Of a stretch of 6,057 nt of DNA, positions 1-6,057 are shown one piece after another. Made by a program: the position numbers and the translations under genes. The stretch is from Candidatus Zixiibacteriota bacterium. Lineage in GTDB: Bacteria; SM23-81. The DNA lies in NCBI GenBank assembly GCA_030628225.1, contig DAOVRJ010000155.1, positions 1 to 6,057 of the forward strand. The letters run 5' to 3'. The stretch's first letter is position 1, and each line of letters opens with the position of its first letter. The notes beneath the pieces were generated by a model. The model did not search any database. It was not told the origin of the DNA and was given only the letters and a program-made list of their open reading frames with translations.

Positions 1-359
1 AGAATCCTCTTGACCCCGGCCTTCTTGCAGGCCAACATCACATTCATGGCACCGGTGGCATTGACCTCAAAAAATTTTCGAGGCCGATCATAGCAATGGG
101 GAATATATGGCTCAGCGGCCAAATTGAAGACACAGTCAACCTTCTCCTGGTTCATGACCTCATCCAGGCCTGGGTCCAAGATGTCTCCCTCCAAAATATC
201 CACCTGATCTTGAACATCGGTCAGGTTGGATCTGTCCCCGCTGACGAAGTTGTCGAAAACCAGCACCCCTGCGTTCTCTTTCAGCAGCTCTCTCACCAAT
301 GTCGAGCCGATGAAACCGGCCCCGCCGGTGACCATTACTTTTTTTTCGCTCAGCTCCAT
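1..359 (-). CDS. NAD-dependent epimerase/dehydratase (extended SDR), N-terminal part cut by window edge
   Basis: An open frame starts at ATG 359 and runs off the left edge after 119 codons and two bases. The peptide begins MELSEKKVMVTGGAGFIGS, with a full Rossmann motif TGGAGFIG at 11-18 and an acidic residue after strand 2 (FDNF, Asp36), which points to NAD rather than NADP. ILEGDILDP (55-63), VFNLAAEPYIPHCYDRP (77-93) and EVNATGAMNVMLACKKAGVKRI (98-119) follow. The AA-x-PYIP-x-x-Y-x-x-P stretch is shared by UDP-glucose 4-epimerase-like and GDP-mannose 4,6-dehydratase-like SDRs. The catalytic YxxxK lies outside the window, so the reaction cannot be set. Its position after two other SDRs suggests the same nucleotide-sugar supply task. 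An A8 run falls in codons 5-7. Confidence 0.87.
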   Translation of the reverse strand, partial: MELSEKKVMVTGGAGFIGSTLVRELLKENAGVLVFDNFVSGDRSNLTDVQDQVDILEGDILDPGLDEVMNQEKVDCVFNLAAEPYIPHCYDRPRKFFEVNATGAMNVMLACKKAGVKRI

Positions 360-366
360 CTCAAAA

Positions 367-372
367 CCCCTT
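367..372 (-). promoter_or_regulatory. Ribosome binding site of the leftmost SDR gene
   Basis: AAGGGG on the minus strand, 7 bases upstream of ATG at 359. It supports this start over the in-frame ATG at codon 9, which would remove most of the first beta-strand. Confidence 0.6.
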
Positions 373-396
373 CTGTTCAATTCTATTCAGCAAGTC

Positions 397-1329
397 TCAG
401 GACGCTCCAGATCGGCGGCGGCGGTAATATTCAACGGTCCTCTGGATACCCTCGTCCAGGTTCACTTGAGGCTTCCAGCCCAGTTCCTTTTGAGCCTTGG
501 CGCTGTCCAAACAGATCCGGTGTATCTCGCCCAATCGCTCCTGGGTATAGATGGGCTCGATCTCGGTGGCCAGATGCTTTTTCAGGGCAGCGAAAATCTG
601 ATTTACGGAGATCTCCCGGCCCCATCCCAAATTCATAATCTGGCCGTCGCCCCTCTTAATGGCCAGCAGATTGGCCTCCACGATATCTCCCACGAAGACG
701 TAATCTCTTGTATGCGTGCCATCGCCATAGATGGTGGGGCGCTTTCCAGCAAACAGAGCTTCGGTGAAGATGGCCACCACCCCCGCCTCCCCAAGAGGAT
801 CCTGCCGGGGCCCGTAGACGTTGGGATATCGCAAAATAGTGTAGTTCAAGCCGTGGTTGTGGCGGTACAGATACAGGTAGTGCTCCACGGTATGCTTGGT
901 GATACCATACGGGCACAGGGGATGAATGGAGTGACTCTCATCGGCAGGCAGAGACTCCGGTTCCCCGTATACGGCTCCGCCCGTGGAGGCATAGATGACT
1001 TTCTTGATATCGTGTTTGGCACACAGTTGGAGAAGGTTCAGAGACCCCAGCACATTTACCTGAGCATCGAACACGGGGTCCGTTACGGATTTGCGAACGT
1101 CTATCTGGGCAGCATGGTGATCCACCAGATCCGGCCTTTCCTTTTCAAAAACCTCTGCCAAACCGGGGTCTCGGATGTCCAGTTGATAAAAGGTGGCTGC
1201 GGGATTGATATTCTCCCGGAAACCAGTGGACAGATCATCTACGATGACCACTTCATACCCCTCGGCGATGAGCCTATCGGCGATGTTGGAGGCGATGAAG
1301 CCAGCTCCTCCGGTGACCAATATCTTCAT
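397..1329 (-). CDS. GalE-like NAD-dependent sugar epimerase/dehydratase (extended SDR)
   Basis: A 310-residue extended SDR, most like UDP-glucose/UDP-N-acetylglucosamine 4-epimerases, acting on nucleotide sugars in the cytoplasm. It shows MKILVTGGAGFIAS (Rossmann motif, 6-13), VDDLSTGFREN (30-40; Asp31 at the end of strand 2 is typical of NAD binding) and DLVDHHAAQIDVRKSVTDP (67-85). The active-site residues are in YASTGGAVYGEP (113-124; Ser115/Thr116) and YGITK (Tyr141, Lys145). RYPNVYGPRQDP (167-178), IYGDGTHTRDYVFVGDIVEA (200-219) and the C-terminal LGWKP (283-287) are also family hallmarks. The third glycine of the usual GxxGxxG is Ala13, a conservative change that is also found in related epimerases. 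It sits 17 bases after the rmlD-like gene and 37 bases before the next SDR. Epimerase activity is the best guess; a 4,6-dehydratase or decarboxylase role is less likely. Confidence 0.88.
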   Translation of the reverse strand: MKILVTGGAGFIASNIADRLIAEGYEVVIVDDLSTGFRENINPAATFYQLDIRDPGLAEVFEKERPDLVDHHAAQIDVRKSVTDPVFDAQVNVLGSLNLLQLCAKHDIKKVIYASTGGAVYGEPESLPADESHSIHPLCPYGITKHTVEHYLYLYRHNHGLNYTILRYPNVYGPRQDPLGEAGVVAIFTEALFAGKRPTIYGDGTHTRDYVFVGDIVEANLLAIKRGDGQIMNLGWGREISVNQIFAALKKHLATEIEPIYTQERLGEIHRICLDSAKAQKELGWKPQVNLDEGIQRTVEYYRRRRSGAS

Positions 1330-1337
1330 TCCACCTT

Positions 1338-1343
1338 CCCCTC
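1338..1343 (-). promoter_or_regulatory. Ribosome binding site deciding the start of the GalE-like gene
   Basis: GAGGGG on the minus strand, 8 bases before ATG at 1329. The open frame continues 82 codons further upstream to 1575, but that part overlaps the rmlD-like gene and has no homologous look. This SD plus the Rossmann motif directly after ATG fixes the start at 1329. Confidence 0.65.
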
Positions 1344-1346
1344 TTT

Positions 1347-2210
1347 TTATGATTGCTCCTTCAGGAGGCGGTTCTTGATGTAATCCTCTAGCGCCTCCTC
1401 CCAGGAACGCATCCAGTCCAAACCCATCAGATGTAACAGATAATCTCGGATGCCCTCCATTCTGGGCCTGGGGGCTGGAAGGGAAAAAGCATCGGAGCTG
1501 ATGGGTTCCAGGAGATGATTTGGAATGCCCACCAATTCCACGATCTTCTGGGCATATTCGAATCGACTGCAGCAACCCTCATTGGCCATGTGGTAGGTAC
1601 CATACCATCCCGTCTCCACCAGCTTTAATATTCCCCGGGCCATGTCCACCGTATAGGTGGGAGAGCCGAACTTGTCATCGACCACCTGCAATTTCTTTCC
1701 CTGGGCGGCCAGGTTGATGATCTTGCCGACGAATTTCTTGTCCCGCTCTCCTCCTCCGAACATCCAGCCAGCCCTGACGATATAATGCTCCTTCAGCAGC
1801 TCTCTCACAAGCAGCTCTCCCTGGTACTTGGCTTTGCTATATTCGCTACGGGGATGGGGAGTATCGAACTCCGTATAGGGCTCGTTCTTGGTACCATCGA
1901 AAACGGAGCCCGTGCTGATATAGACCATACAGGCATGAGCGTTTTGACAGGCCAGGGCCAGATTTTTTGTGCCGATGGCATTGGTTAAAAAGGTCTGGTC
2001 CGTCATGCCCTGGCAACCATCCACATTGGTCATGGCGGCCAGGTGCAAAACCAGATCTGGTTGAGTCTGCTCGAAGACGGCGGAAATAACCTGGGGATCC
2101 CTGACGTCCATCTCCTCCAGGTCAGTGGCCACCACCTGGTGTTTTTCGGCAAAAACAGGACACAAATCGCTGCCCAGCATGCCCTTTGCTCCCGTTACCA
2201 GAACTTTCAT
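1347..2210 (-). CDS. RmlD-like dTDP-4-dehydrorhamnose reductase (extended SDR)
   Basis: A 287-residue SDR of the RmlD/RfbD group, which in the classical pathway reduces dTDP-4-dehydro-L-rhamnose to dTDP-L-rhamnose with NAD(P)H. Visible features are the nucleotide-binding TGAKGMLG (6-13), a short second strand ending in TDLEEMDVRD (29-38) as in RmlD, PDLVLHLAAMTNVDGCQ (51-67), the catalytic STGSVFDG (99-106; Thr100) and YSKAK (Tyr124, Lys128). The RmlD-typical KFGSPTYTVDMA (180-191) and a late APRPRMEG (246-253) follow. The length matches the family (about 280-300). The gene ends 17 bases before the GalE-like start. No rmlA, rmlB or rmlC is visible in this window, so the substrate may be dTDP-rhamnose made elsewhere, or a related 4-keto-6-deoxy sugar. 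RmlD-like proteins also include the MAT2B and spore-coat SpsK relatives. The fold assignment is firm and the substrate is inferred. Confidence 0.88.
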   Translation of the reverse strand: MKVLVTGAKGMLGSDLCPVFAEKHQVVATDLEEMDVRDPQVISAVFEQTQPDLVLHLAAMTNVDGCQGMTDQTFLTNAIGTKNLALACQNAHACMVYISTGSVFDGTKNEPYTEFDTPHPRSEYSKAKYQGELLVRELLKEHYIVRAGWMFGGGERDKKFVGKIINLAAQGKKLQVVDDKFGSPTYTVDMARGILKLVETGWYGTYHMANEGCCSRFEYAQKIVELVGIPNHLLEPISSDAFSLPAPRPRMEGIRDYLLHLMGLDWMRSWEEALEDYIKNRLLKEQS

Positions 2211-2314
2211 CCATATCCCCCCTATCGAATCATAAGCAGCTCAATTTCTTGAGTCGTTTCTCTCCACAGAGACGGCCATTTGTGACTGTACCCCATCACA
2301 GGGCTGGTTGCTCG
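2211..2314 (-). other. 104-base spacer between glycosyltransferase and rmlD-like gene
   Basis: It contains the SD of the rmlD-like gene and a 24-codon ATG frame (2222-2296, beginning MGYSHKWPSLW) without an SD and without recognisable homology. A TGTGA/TCACA inverted repeat (2281-2300) has a 10-base loop and no T-run. No promoter or terminator is convincing. Confidence 0.35.
2217..2222 (-). promoter_or_regulatory. Ribosome binding site of the rmlD-like gene
   Basis: A run of six G on the minus strand, 6 bases before ATG at 2210. It acts as a plausible SD and confirms the start in front of the Rossmann motif. Confidence 0.5.
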
Positions 2315-3538
2315 CTAACTGGCCAGCGCCCTGTCGTAGGCCGTCATCAATTTCTGGTAGTGAGCCTCTACGCTGTACTTCCTCTCCACCTTTTCCCGGG
2401 CATTTCTGCCCATCTTAATGGTCCCTTCCGGATCGCAGGCCAGACGCTGAATCCTGTCCCTGAGGCCCTGCTCATCACCAGGGTTGAAAAGCAACCCATC
2501 CCTGCCGTGAGTGATCAACTCCGGGATCCCTCCTATTTGGGCTCCGATGACCGGCTTGCCCAGAGCAAACGACTCCAGAATCGAAAACGGACAGTTCTCG
2601 TACCACTCGGAGGGCACGACCACGAAAAGGGAGTTGCTGATCGCCTGCTTCAACTTTTGTCCCCGCAAATAACCGACAAACTCAACATCGCTGAGCCCCT
2701 CTTGTGCTGCCAGATCCTGAAGAGCACTTCGCAGCAATCCCTCGCCGATGATCAGCAACTTTAACCCCTCCAGGCCCCGCATGGACCGGATCAGGGTCAT
2801 CACGCCCTTCTCGGAAGAAAGCCGCCCAAAATAGACGCAGTAGTTTTCCCCGCCATATTGAGGTGTGTAGGCATCGGTGTCGATGAAATTGGGCAGATAA
2901 AAGACGGGCACATCGGCAATACCATTCTCGCGCAGCTTCCGGCCCAGAAATTGGCTGGGCGTGATGTACAGGTCTATATTCCGGCGGTAAAGACCCAAAG
3001 CTCGATGGGTGTACATTTCCAGCACGTTAAGCAGACTGGCCGAGAGAGAGCCTTTATTGCACCTCTGCAGGGCGGCGTGGTAATAACGCCCTCCGCGACA
3101 CCTCTCGCACACCTGTCCTTTGGTCAACATGGAGTAAGTGGGACAAATCAGTTTATAATCGTGCAAGGTTTGAACGACGGGAATGCCTAGCTTTTTCAGA
3201 GAATGAAGGATCGACGGCGATATCTGATGGGCGATGTTGTGAAGATGGGCCAGATCCACTCGCTCTCTTCTCAGGAGCTTTTCTAATCTCCTTCTGGCCT
3301 GACGAAAATAGATCACTCTGGGGATGATCTCTGCCTTCGCACGCAGAGAGTGATCCTTGTTGAATTCCACGTTGTTAACAAAGTACCGCGTGTACGGCGT
3401 CGGTCTGTTACGCTCATCCCGCATGGCAAAGGGAATCACGCGGTGCCCTTTGGCTTCAAGCATCTTTTTCGTCTCGAAGAAACTCCGCTCAGCGCCACCG
3501 CGCAGATAGTAAAATTTGTTGACGAACAAAACCTTCAT
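2315..3538 (-). CDS. Glycosyltransferase family 4 (GT-B fold)
   Basis: A 407-residue cytoplasmic or peripheral membrane enzyme, predicted to transfer a sugar from a nucleotide donor to the growing lipid-linked oligosaccharide with retention of configuration. The N-terminal acceptor domain carries the GT4 opening MKVLFVNKFYYLRGGAER (GGAE at 14-17), DLAHLHNIAHQISP (95-108) and TLHDYKLICP (124-133). A cysteine set follows: C132, C144, C147 and C160. The C-terminal donor domain shows YFGRLSSEKGV (236-246), LLIIGEG (261-267), and the EX7E signature E314-E322 within VPSEWYENCPFSILESFALG, followed by GKPVIGAQIGGIPELI (327-342). The length is normal for the family. The start is the family-typical ATG, but its SD is weak (AGAGAG at 3551-3556, 12 bases away), so translation may depend on the frame just upstream. 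Donor and acceptor cannot be inferred. Confidence 0.93.
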   Translation of the reverse strand: MKVLFVNKFYYLRGGAERSFFETKKMLEAKGHRVIPFAMRDERNRPTPYTRYFVNNVEFNKDHSLRAKAEIIPRVIYFRQARRRLEKLLRRERVDLAHLHNIAHQISPSILHSLKKLGIPVVQTLHDYKLICPTYSMLTKGQVCERCRGGRYYHAALQRCNKGSLSASLLNVLEMYTHRALGLYRRNIDLYITPSQFLGRKLRENGIADVPVFYLPNFIDTDAYTPQYGGENYCVYFGRLSSEKGVMTLIRSMRGLEGLKLLIIGEGLLRSALQDLAAQEGLSDVEFVGYLRGQKLKQAISNSLFVVVPSEWYENCPFSILESFALGKPVIGAQIGGIPELITHGRDGLLFNPGDEQGLRDRIQRLACDPEGTIKMGRNAREKVERKYSVEAHYQKLMTAYDRALAS

Positions 3539-3547
3539 CAGAATACG

Positions 3548-3637
3548 CTACTCTCTTGTAATGGCTAGCAAGTCCACCAATACTTTGGGCTGAAAGCTGT
3601 TTCCAGAACCATCCATGCCGGTAAAGGCGATGATCAT
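3548..3637 (-). pseudogene. Relic of a thymidylate-kinase-like P-loop NTPase gene (29 codons, damaged Walker A)
   Basis: On the minus strand the flippase stop overlaps a new ATG (ATGA, 3634-3637). This opens a 29-codon frame that ends in TAG at 3548-3550. The peptide begins MIIAFTGMDGSGNSFQPK and continues VLVDLLAITRE. The pattern beta-strand, G-x-DGSG-[K]-S-[T]-Q, then a hydrophobic helix (KxLVDLL), is the start of thymidylate kinase and thymidylate-kinase-like proteins, where the usual sequence is DGSGKSTQ. Here the Walker A lysine is Asn (residue 13) and the following Thr is Phe (residue 15), so nucleotide binding should be lost. The remaining roughly 170-200 residues of such a protein are absent, because the glycosyltransferase starts 9 bases after the stop. 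I infer an internal deletion plus point decay. It may still be translated as a short coupling or leader frame. The homology rests on a short stretch and was judged by eye. Confidence 0.72.
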
Positions 3638-5100
3638 ATCTTGGTTCCCGGATGTCTCGGTTTTATTCTCTCTGGTGTCCACCCGAGTACTAAGGACTTC
3701 AGGGAACCTCCGAAAAGATAGTTAAAACCTGCTAGCACTGCGCCATAAAAAATGATGGCTGAAAGAATAGTTATCAGCAACCCGTGCTCTTTGCCGATAA
3801 GGAGCAAAAAACCAGCCAGAAAAAGACTAGACACGATGGGTTTCCAGGTTACCCTGGGAATGGAGACCGCAAAGACCTTCTTGGAGACGAGTCCATAATG
3901 GAGCGTAAAGGAGATGATGTGGCTGGCCAGAACCGCCACTCCAGCACCCATGAGCCCAAAGTCATAGATCAATACAATACTGAGAGGAAAAAGGCAGGCT
4001 GAGTTCACCATGAGGATAACCAGGTTGGCCTTCTGCTGGCCGCTGGCCAGCAAGAGACCTCCAAGAATCTTGTTGAAACACATAGGAACTAAGATCCATC
4101 CCAGAACCCGCATCACTGGAGCCGCCGCCACGAACTCTTCTTTGTACACCAGCAGTATGGAATCGGCCAGGAAGAGGAAACCCACCGCCAGTGGGAGCGC
4201 CAGGGAAATGAGAAATTCGATGGTGCGCTCGGCATATTGTTTAAATCTGGCCAAATTCGTCCTATAGGTTCTGGAGAGGACGGGATAGACCACCTGCCAG
4301 AGACTCATGGACATAAGCATGAAGAAATTGGTCAACTGAAAGGCCGCGTTGTACAGCCCCACTTCAGCCTCCCCCCGGAGCTTGGACAAGACAATAACAT
4401 TTACCCTCAGAAAAATGATGGAGAAAACGCTGATACCCAGAAATATGGTGGCGACTTTGGCCAATTTTCGACAAAAACTCAGGTCGATGACCCAGCAGGG
4501 TCTGGAAAAATAATGGTAGATGAAAGACCACTCGATCAGCAACGTGGCTCCCTGAATCATCACCAGCAGGCCGATGATCTGTATCAAACCGGATCCCCGC
4601 GATAAAAGCAGCCAGATCAGCCCAATCTTGGCCAAATTAGCCAAAGCAAAGGTGTAGACAATGAACTGCATGCGCTCGAAGGCCTTAAATATTGCCTCGC
4701 ATACTGTACACATGGCAAAGGGGATCAGGGCCAGCCCCAAAAGATAACTTGCCTTGACTACCTGGGGGGAATAACCCAGCAGGTGAACGAGCAGGGCCCA
4801 CAAACCCAGAGAAACCAGGGATGACATCAGAACGATAAGGTGGCCGTTGACCAAATATTTGCCGAAATCCGACTTGTTCTTGGCCACCTCTCGCACGATG
4901 AGATCAGTAAGGCCGAAGATGGCCGGCACTTGAAAAATAATGTAAAAGGTATACACCAGGGAAAACTGGCCAAAGAGCAAAACGCCCAGATGGCGAGCGA
5001 TGAGAATATAGAGCACAAAGCTCGCCCCTCGCTGTATCAGCAAGGCGCCGGTCATGGCCATGGAATTTCTGGCCAGTTTGCTGATTGTGGTTAATCTCAT
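3634..5100 (-). CDS. Wzx-type polysaccharide flippase (MVF/oligosaccharyl-lipid flippase superfamily)
   Basis: A 488-residue, strongly hydrophobic protein that is predicted to flip undecaprenyl-PP-linked repeat units from the cytoplasmic to the periplasmic face of the inner membrane. The N-terminus has the family pattern: a short basic stretch (KLARNS), then a first helix around residues 17-37 with ARHLG and FGQFSLVYTF (44-53), as in Wzx/RfbX proteins. Further hydrophobic segments lie near 55-70, 85-108, 117-137, 148-166, 171-195, 214-236, 248-272, 296-318, 328-352, 358-379, 384-404, 420-436 and 440-463, about 12-14 helices as expected. The segment EVGLYNAAFQL (246-256) followed by a polar turn is also typical. 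The start is fixed by GAGGA (5108-5112) 7 bases upstream of ATG. The stop TGA overlaps the ATG of the next small reading frame (ATGA). The region looks somewhat more AT-rich than the SDR genes, which is common for wzx genes. Confidence 0.9.
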   Translation of the reverse strand: MRLTTISKLARNSMAMTGALLIQRGASFVLYILIARHLGVLLFGQFSLVYTFYIIFQVPAIFGLTDLIVREVAKNKSDFGKYLVNGHLIVLMSSLVSLGLWALLVHLLGYSPQVVKASYLLGLALIPFAMCTVCEAIFKAFERMQFIVYTFALANLAKIGLIWLLLSRGSGLIQIIGLLVMIQGATLLIEWSFIYHYFSRPCWVIDLSFCRKLAKVATIFLGISVFSIIFLRVNVIVLSKLRGEAEVGLYNAAFQLTNFFMLMSMSLWQVVYPVLSRTYRTNLARFKQYAERTIEFLISLALPLAVGFLFLADSILLVYKEEFVAAAPVMRVLGWILVPMCFNKILGGLLLASGQQKANLVILMVNSACLFPLSIVLIYDFGLMGAGVAVLASHIISFTLHYGLVSKKVFAVSIPRVTWKPIVSSLFLAGFLLLIGKEHGLLITILSAIIFYGAVLAGFNYLFGGSLKSLVLGWTPERIKPRHPGTKI

Positions 5101-5242
5101 GCACGGATCCTCGTCAGTGTGAAAAACCGAGGCTCACCGGGAGCTAAGAAAGAGATCCTAAGCCTTAAAGCTGCTATCTCACCTTTTCCATTTCTCCTTG
5201 GAGAATCCAACAGTTCCCAGGGCCTCTCTTCTATTAGGCAAG
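5101..5242 (-). other. 142-base spacer between ligase-family gene and flippase
   Basis: This is the longest non-coding gap in the window. Apart from the flippase SD it holds a short imperfect inverted repeat (TTCTCC/GGAGAA, 5192-5205) with a loop too small and no T-run. I see no convincing -35/-10 pair. A frame stays open across it, but the peptide is not recognisable. Confidence 0.4.
5108..5112 (-). promoter_or_regulatory. Ribosome binding site of the flippase gene
   Basis: GAGGA read on the minus strand, 7 bases before the ATG at 5100. It supports that start rather than the internal methionines at residues 14 and 16. Confidence 0.6.
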
Positions 5243-6057
5243 CTATCCCTCCTTCGTTTGCAACAATCGTTCTCGATTTATCTTCCCGGTGGCCACCACC
5301 AGGCCAGCCAAGACCCATAAATCGGCGTGCCGCCCAATGTAGGCTGGATCCACTAGCCAGTGAGCCCACAAGGCGGCCATGCCCCCCAGGATGCCGATGT
5401 TGATGAGACTTGTAAAAGAATCTCTTGCCTTAGTGTTTCTAAGACCCTGCAAGAAAATGGAGCTCAGTAACCAGAGAAAGATAATTAGCCCCGGAATGCC
5501 CATCTCGGCAGCCTTCAGCAGATATGCATTATGGACTATATAGGGAGCTACGTACCCCAAGTTGGGGTTGTAAAGGTGCATAATTTTCCAGTAATTTTTA
5601 ACCCCCACTCCCAGGAAAGGATGGGCCCTGATGATGCTGAGGGCCACCTTGTTCAGGGGCATCCGGCCCTGGGCCGCCCCGTAGTCCTCGCCGAAGAGCC
5701 GAAGCCGGATCAGGCCGGAAAAGCCAAGACTGATGCCGCCGAAGATGGCAATTATCACGGCGATGACCACCAAAGTCCGTAGGCTGATCAGTTTGGCCCG
5801 TAAAATGAGCAGAAAAACAAGGCACATTGATCCCACAAAACAAACCCACCCGCCGCGGGACAGGGTCAACAACAACGTGCTGAGGGCACAGATGAAGACC
5901 AGGCCACTGGCCAGCTTATGCCGCAGCTTGATCTGGGTGAACAGGAGGACCACAGACAGGGGGATAAGCAGTTCCATATACTTGGCCAAACTGTTTGGGC
6001 CTCCAGAGGTCCCCCACACCCTGGATATGGGGATATAATACCTAATGAAAAAGACAA
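5243..6057 (-). CDS. O-antigen ligase/polymerase family membrane protein, C-terminal part (5' end outside window)
   Basis: The protein belongs to the O-antigen ligase (WaaL/Wzy_C-like) family of polytopic inner-membrane proteins, which polymerise repeat units or transfer a finished glycan from undecaprenyl-PP to an acceptor on the periplasmic face. The frame stays open to the window edge, so the true start lies beyond it; the GTG at 6019 is an internal valine codon. About 270 residues are visible. In order they show a family-typical G-x-NS-LA-KYMELLIPL segment, a hydrophobic helix ending in TLSRGGW (visible residues about 64-70), two more membrane helices, and a large loop with RAHPFLGVGVKNY and the conserved VHNAYL...AEMGIPGL motif (His at about visible residue 175). 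Three C-terminal hydrophobic segments follow. The stop is TAG at 5243-5245, and 142 bases separate it from the flippase. Sequence alone does not separate ligase from Wzy-type polymerase. The location next to a Wzx-type flippase fits either. Confidence 0.88.
   Translation of the reverse strand, partial: VFFIRYYIPISRVWGTSGGPNSLAKYMELLIPLSVVLLFTQIKLRHKLASGLVFICALSTLLLTLSRGGWVCFVGSMCLVFLLILRAKLISLRTLVVIAVIIAIFGGISLGFSGLIRLRLFGEDYGAAQGRMPLNKVALSIIRAHPFLGVGVKNYWKIMHLYNPNLGYVAPYIVHNAYLLKAAEMGIPGLIIFLWLLSSIFLQGLRNTKARDSFTSLINIGILGGMAALWAHWLVDPAYIGRHADLWVLAGLVVATGKINRERLLQTKEG

Noticed and set aside
226-1383. Long plus-strand open frame of 385 codons opposite the SDR genes.
   Set aside because: It is antisense to two clear SDR genes with complete family motifs. 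Its own translation shows no coherent protein family, and it arises from the codon bias of the real strand.
1330-1575. N-terminal extension of the GalE-like frame up to 1575.
   Set aside because: It overlaps the rmlD-like coding region, has no family resemblance, and a good SD with a Rossmann start exists at 1329.
280-1808. A 17-base exact repeat (280-296 and 1792-1808) in two SDR genes.
   Set aside because: Both copies encode Val-Arg-Glu-Leu-Leu-Lys with the same common codons at non-equivalent protein positions. Coincidence from amphipathic helix composition is more likely than a repeat element.
2281-2300. TGTGA/TCACA inverted repeat resembling a CRP site or terminator.
   Set aside because: The spacing is 10 bases rather than the 6 of CRP sites, and no T-run follows. 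It lies right after a stop codon but is too short to claim.
5121-5145. Possible terminator (short GC stem followed by TTTTT on the minus strand) just before the flippase.
   Set aside because: The stem is only 3-4 base pairs and ill-formed, and a stop here would cut the operon just before its next gene. It is not supported.
5097-5369. A 90-codon minus-strand frame that spans the gap before the flippase and ends in an ATGA overlap with the flippase start.
   Set aside because: Its first half is an alternative frame of the ligase-family gene. The peptide is Arg/Gly-rich with no recognisable fold or SD, so it is most likely a chance open frame.

Overview
The window looks like the middle of a surface-polysaccharide locus (O-antigen, capsule or exopolysaccharide) from a bacterium. 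All supported genes lie on the minus strand, so transcription runs from the right edge of the window to the left. Gene gaps are short (17 to 142 bases), one junction is a 4-base ATGA overlap, and most starts have a Shine-Dalgarno sequence. This layout suggests one polycistronic unit that enters from the right and leaves on the left. No taxonomic marker gene is present. Moderate GC content and plain ATG/SD gene starts do not allow a phylum to be named.

In transcription order, from right to left: (1) the C-terminal part of an O-antigen ligase/polymerase-family membrane protein (5243-6057, N-terminus outside the window); (2) a Wzx-type flippase of 488 residues (3634-5100); (3) a 29-codon relic of a thymidylate-kinase-like P-loop gene (3548-3637), joined to the flippase by an ATGA overlap and carrying a damaged Walker A motif; (4) a family 4 glycosyltransferase (2315-3538); (5) an RmlD-like dTDP-4-dehydrorhamnose reductase homologue (1347-2210); (6) a GalE-like NAD-dependent sugar epimerase/dehydratase (397-1329); (7) the N-terminal 119 residues of a further extended SDR (1-359), cut by the left edge.

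The genes fit the Wzx/Wzy logic. Three SDR enzymes would supply nucleotide-activated sugars in the cytoplasm and the GT4 would add a sugar to the lipid-linked repeat unit. The flippase would move the unit across the membrane, and the ligase/polymerase-family protein would polymerise it or transfer it to its acceptor. The specific sugar cannot be read from this window, because no RmlA/B/C partners are visible here.

The least ordinary element is the P-loop gene relic between flippase and glycosyltransferase. I see no new defence, mobile or RNA-based system. No tRNA, rRNA, CRISPR, insertion sequence or convincing promoter or terminator was found.
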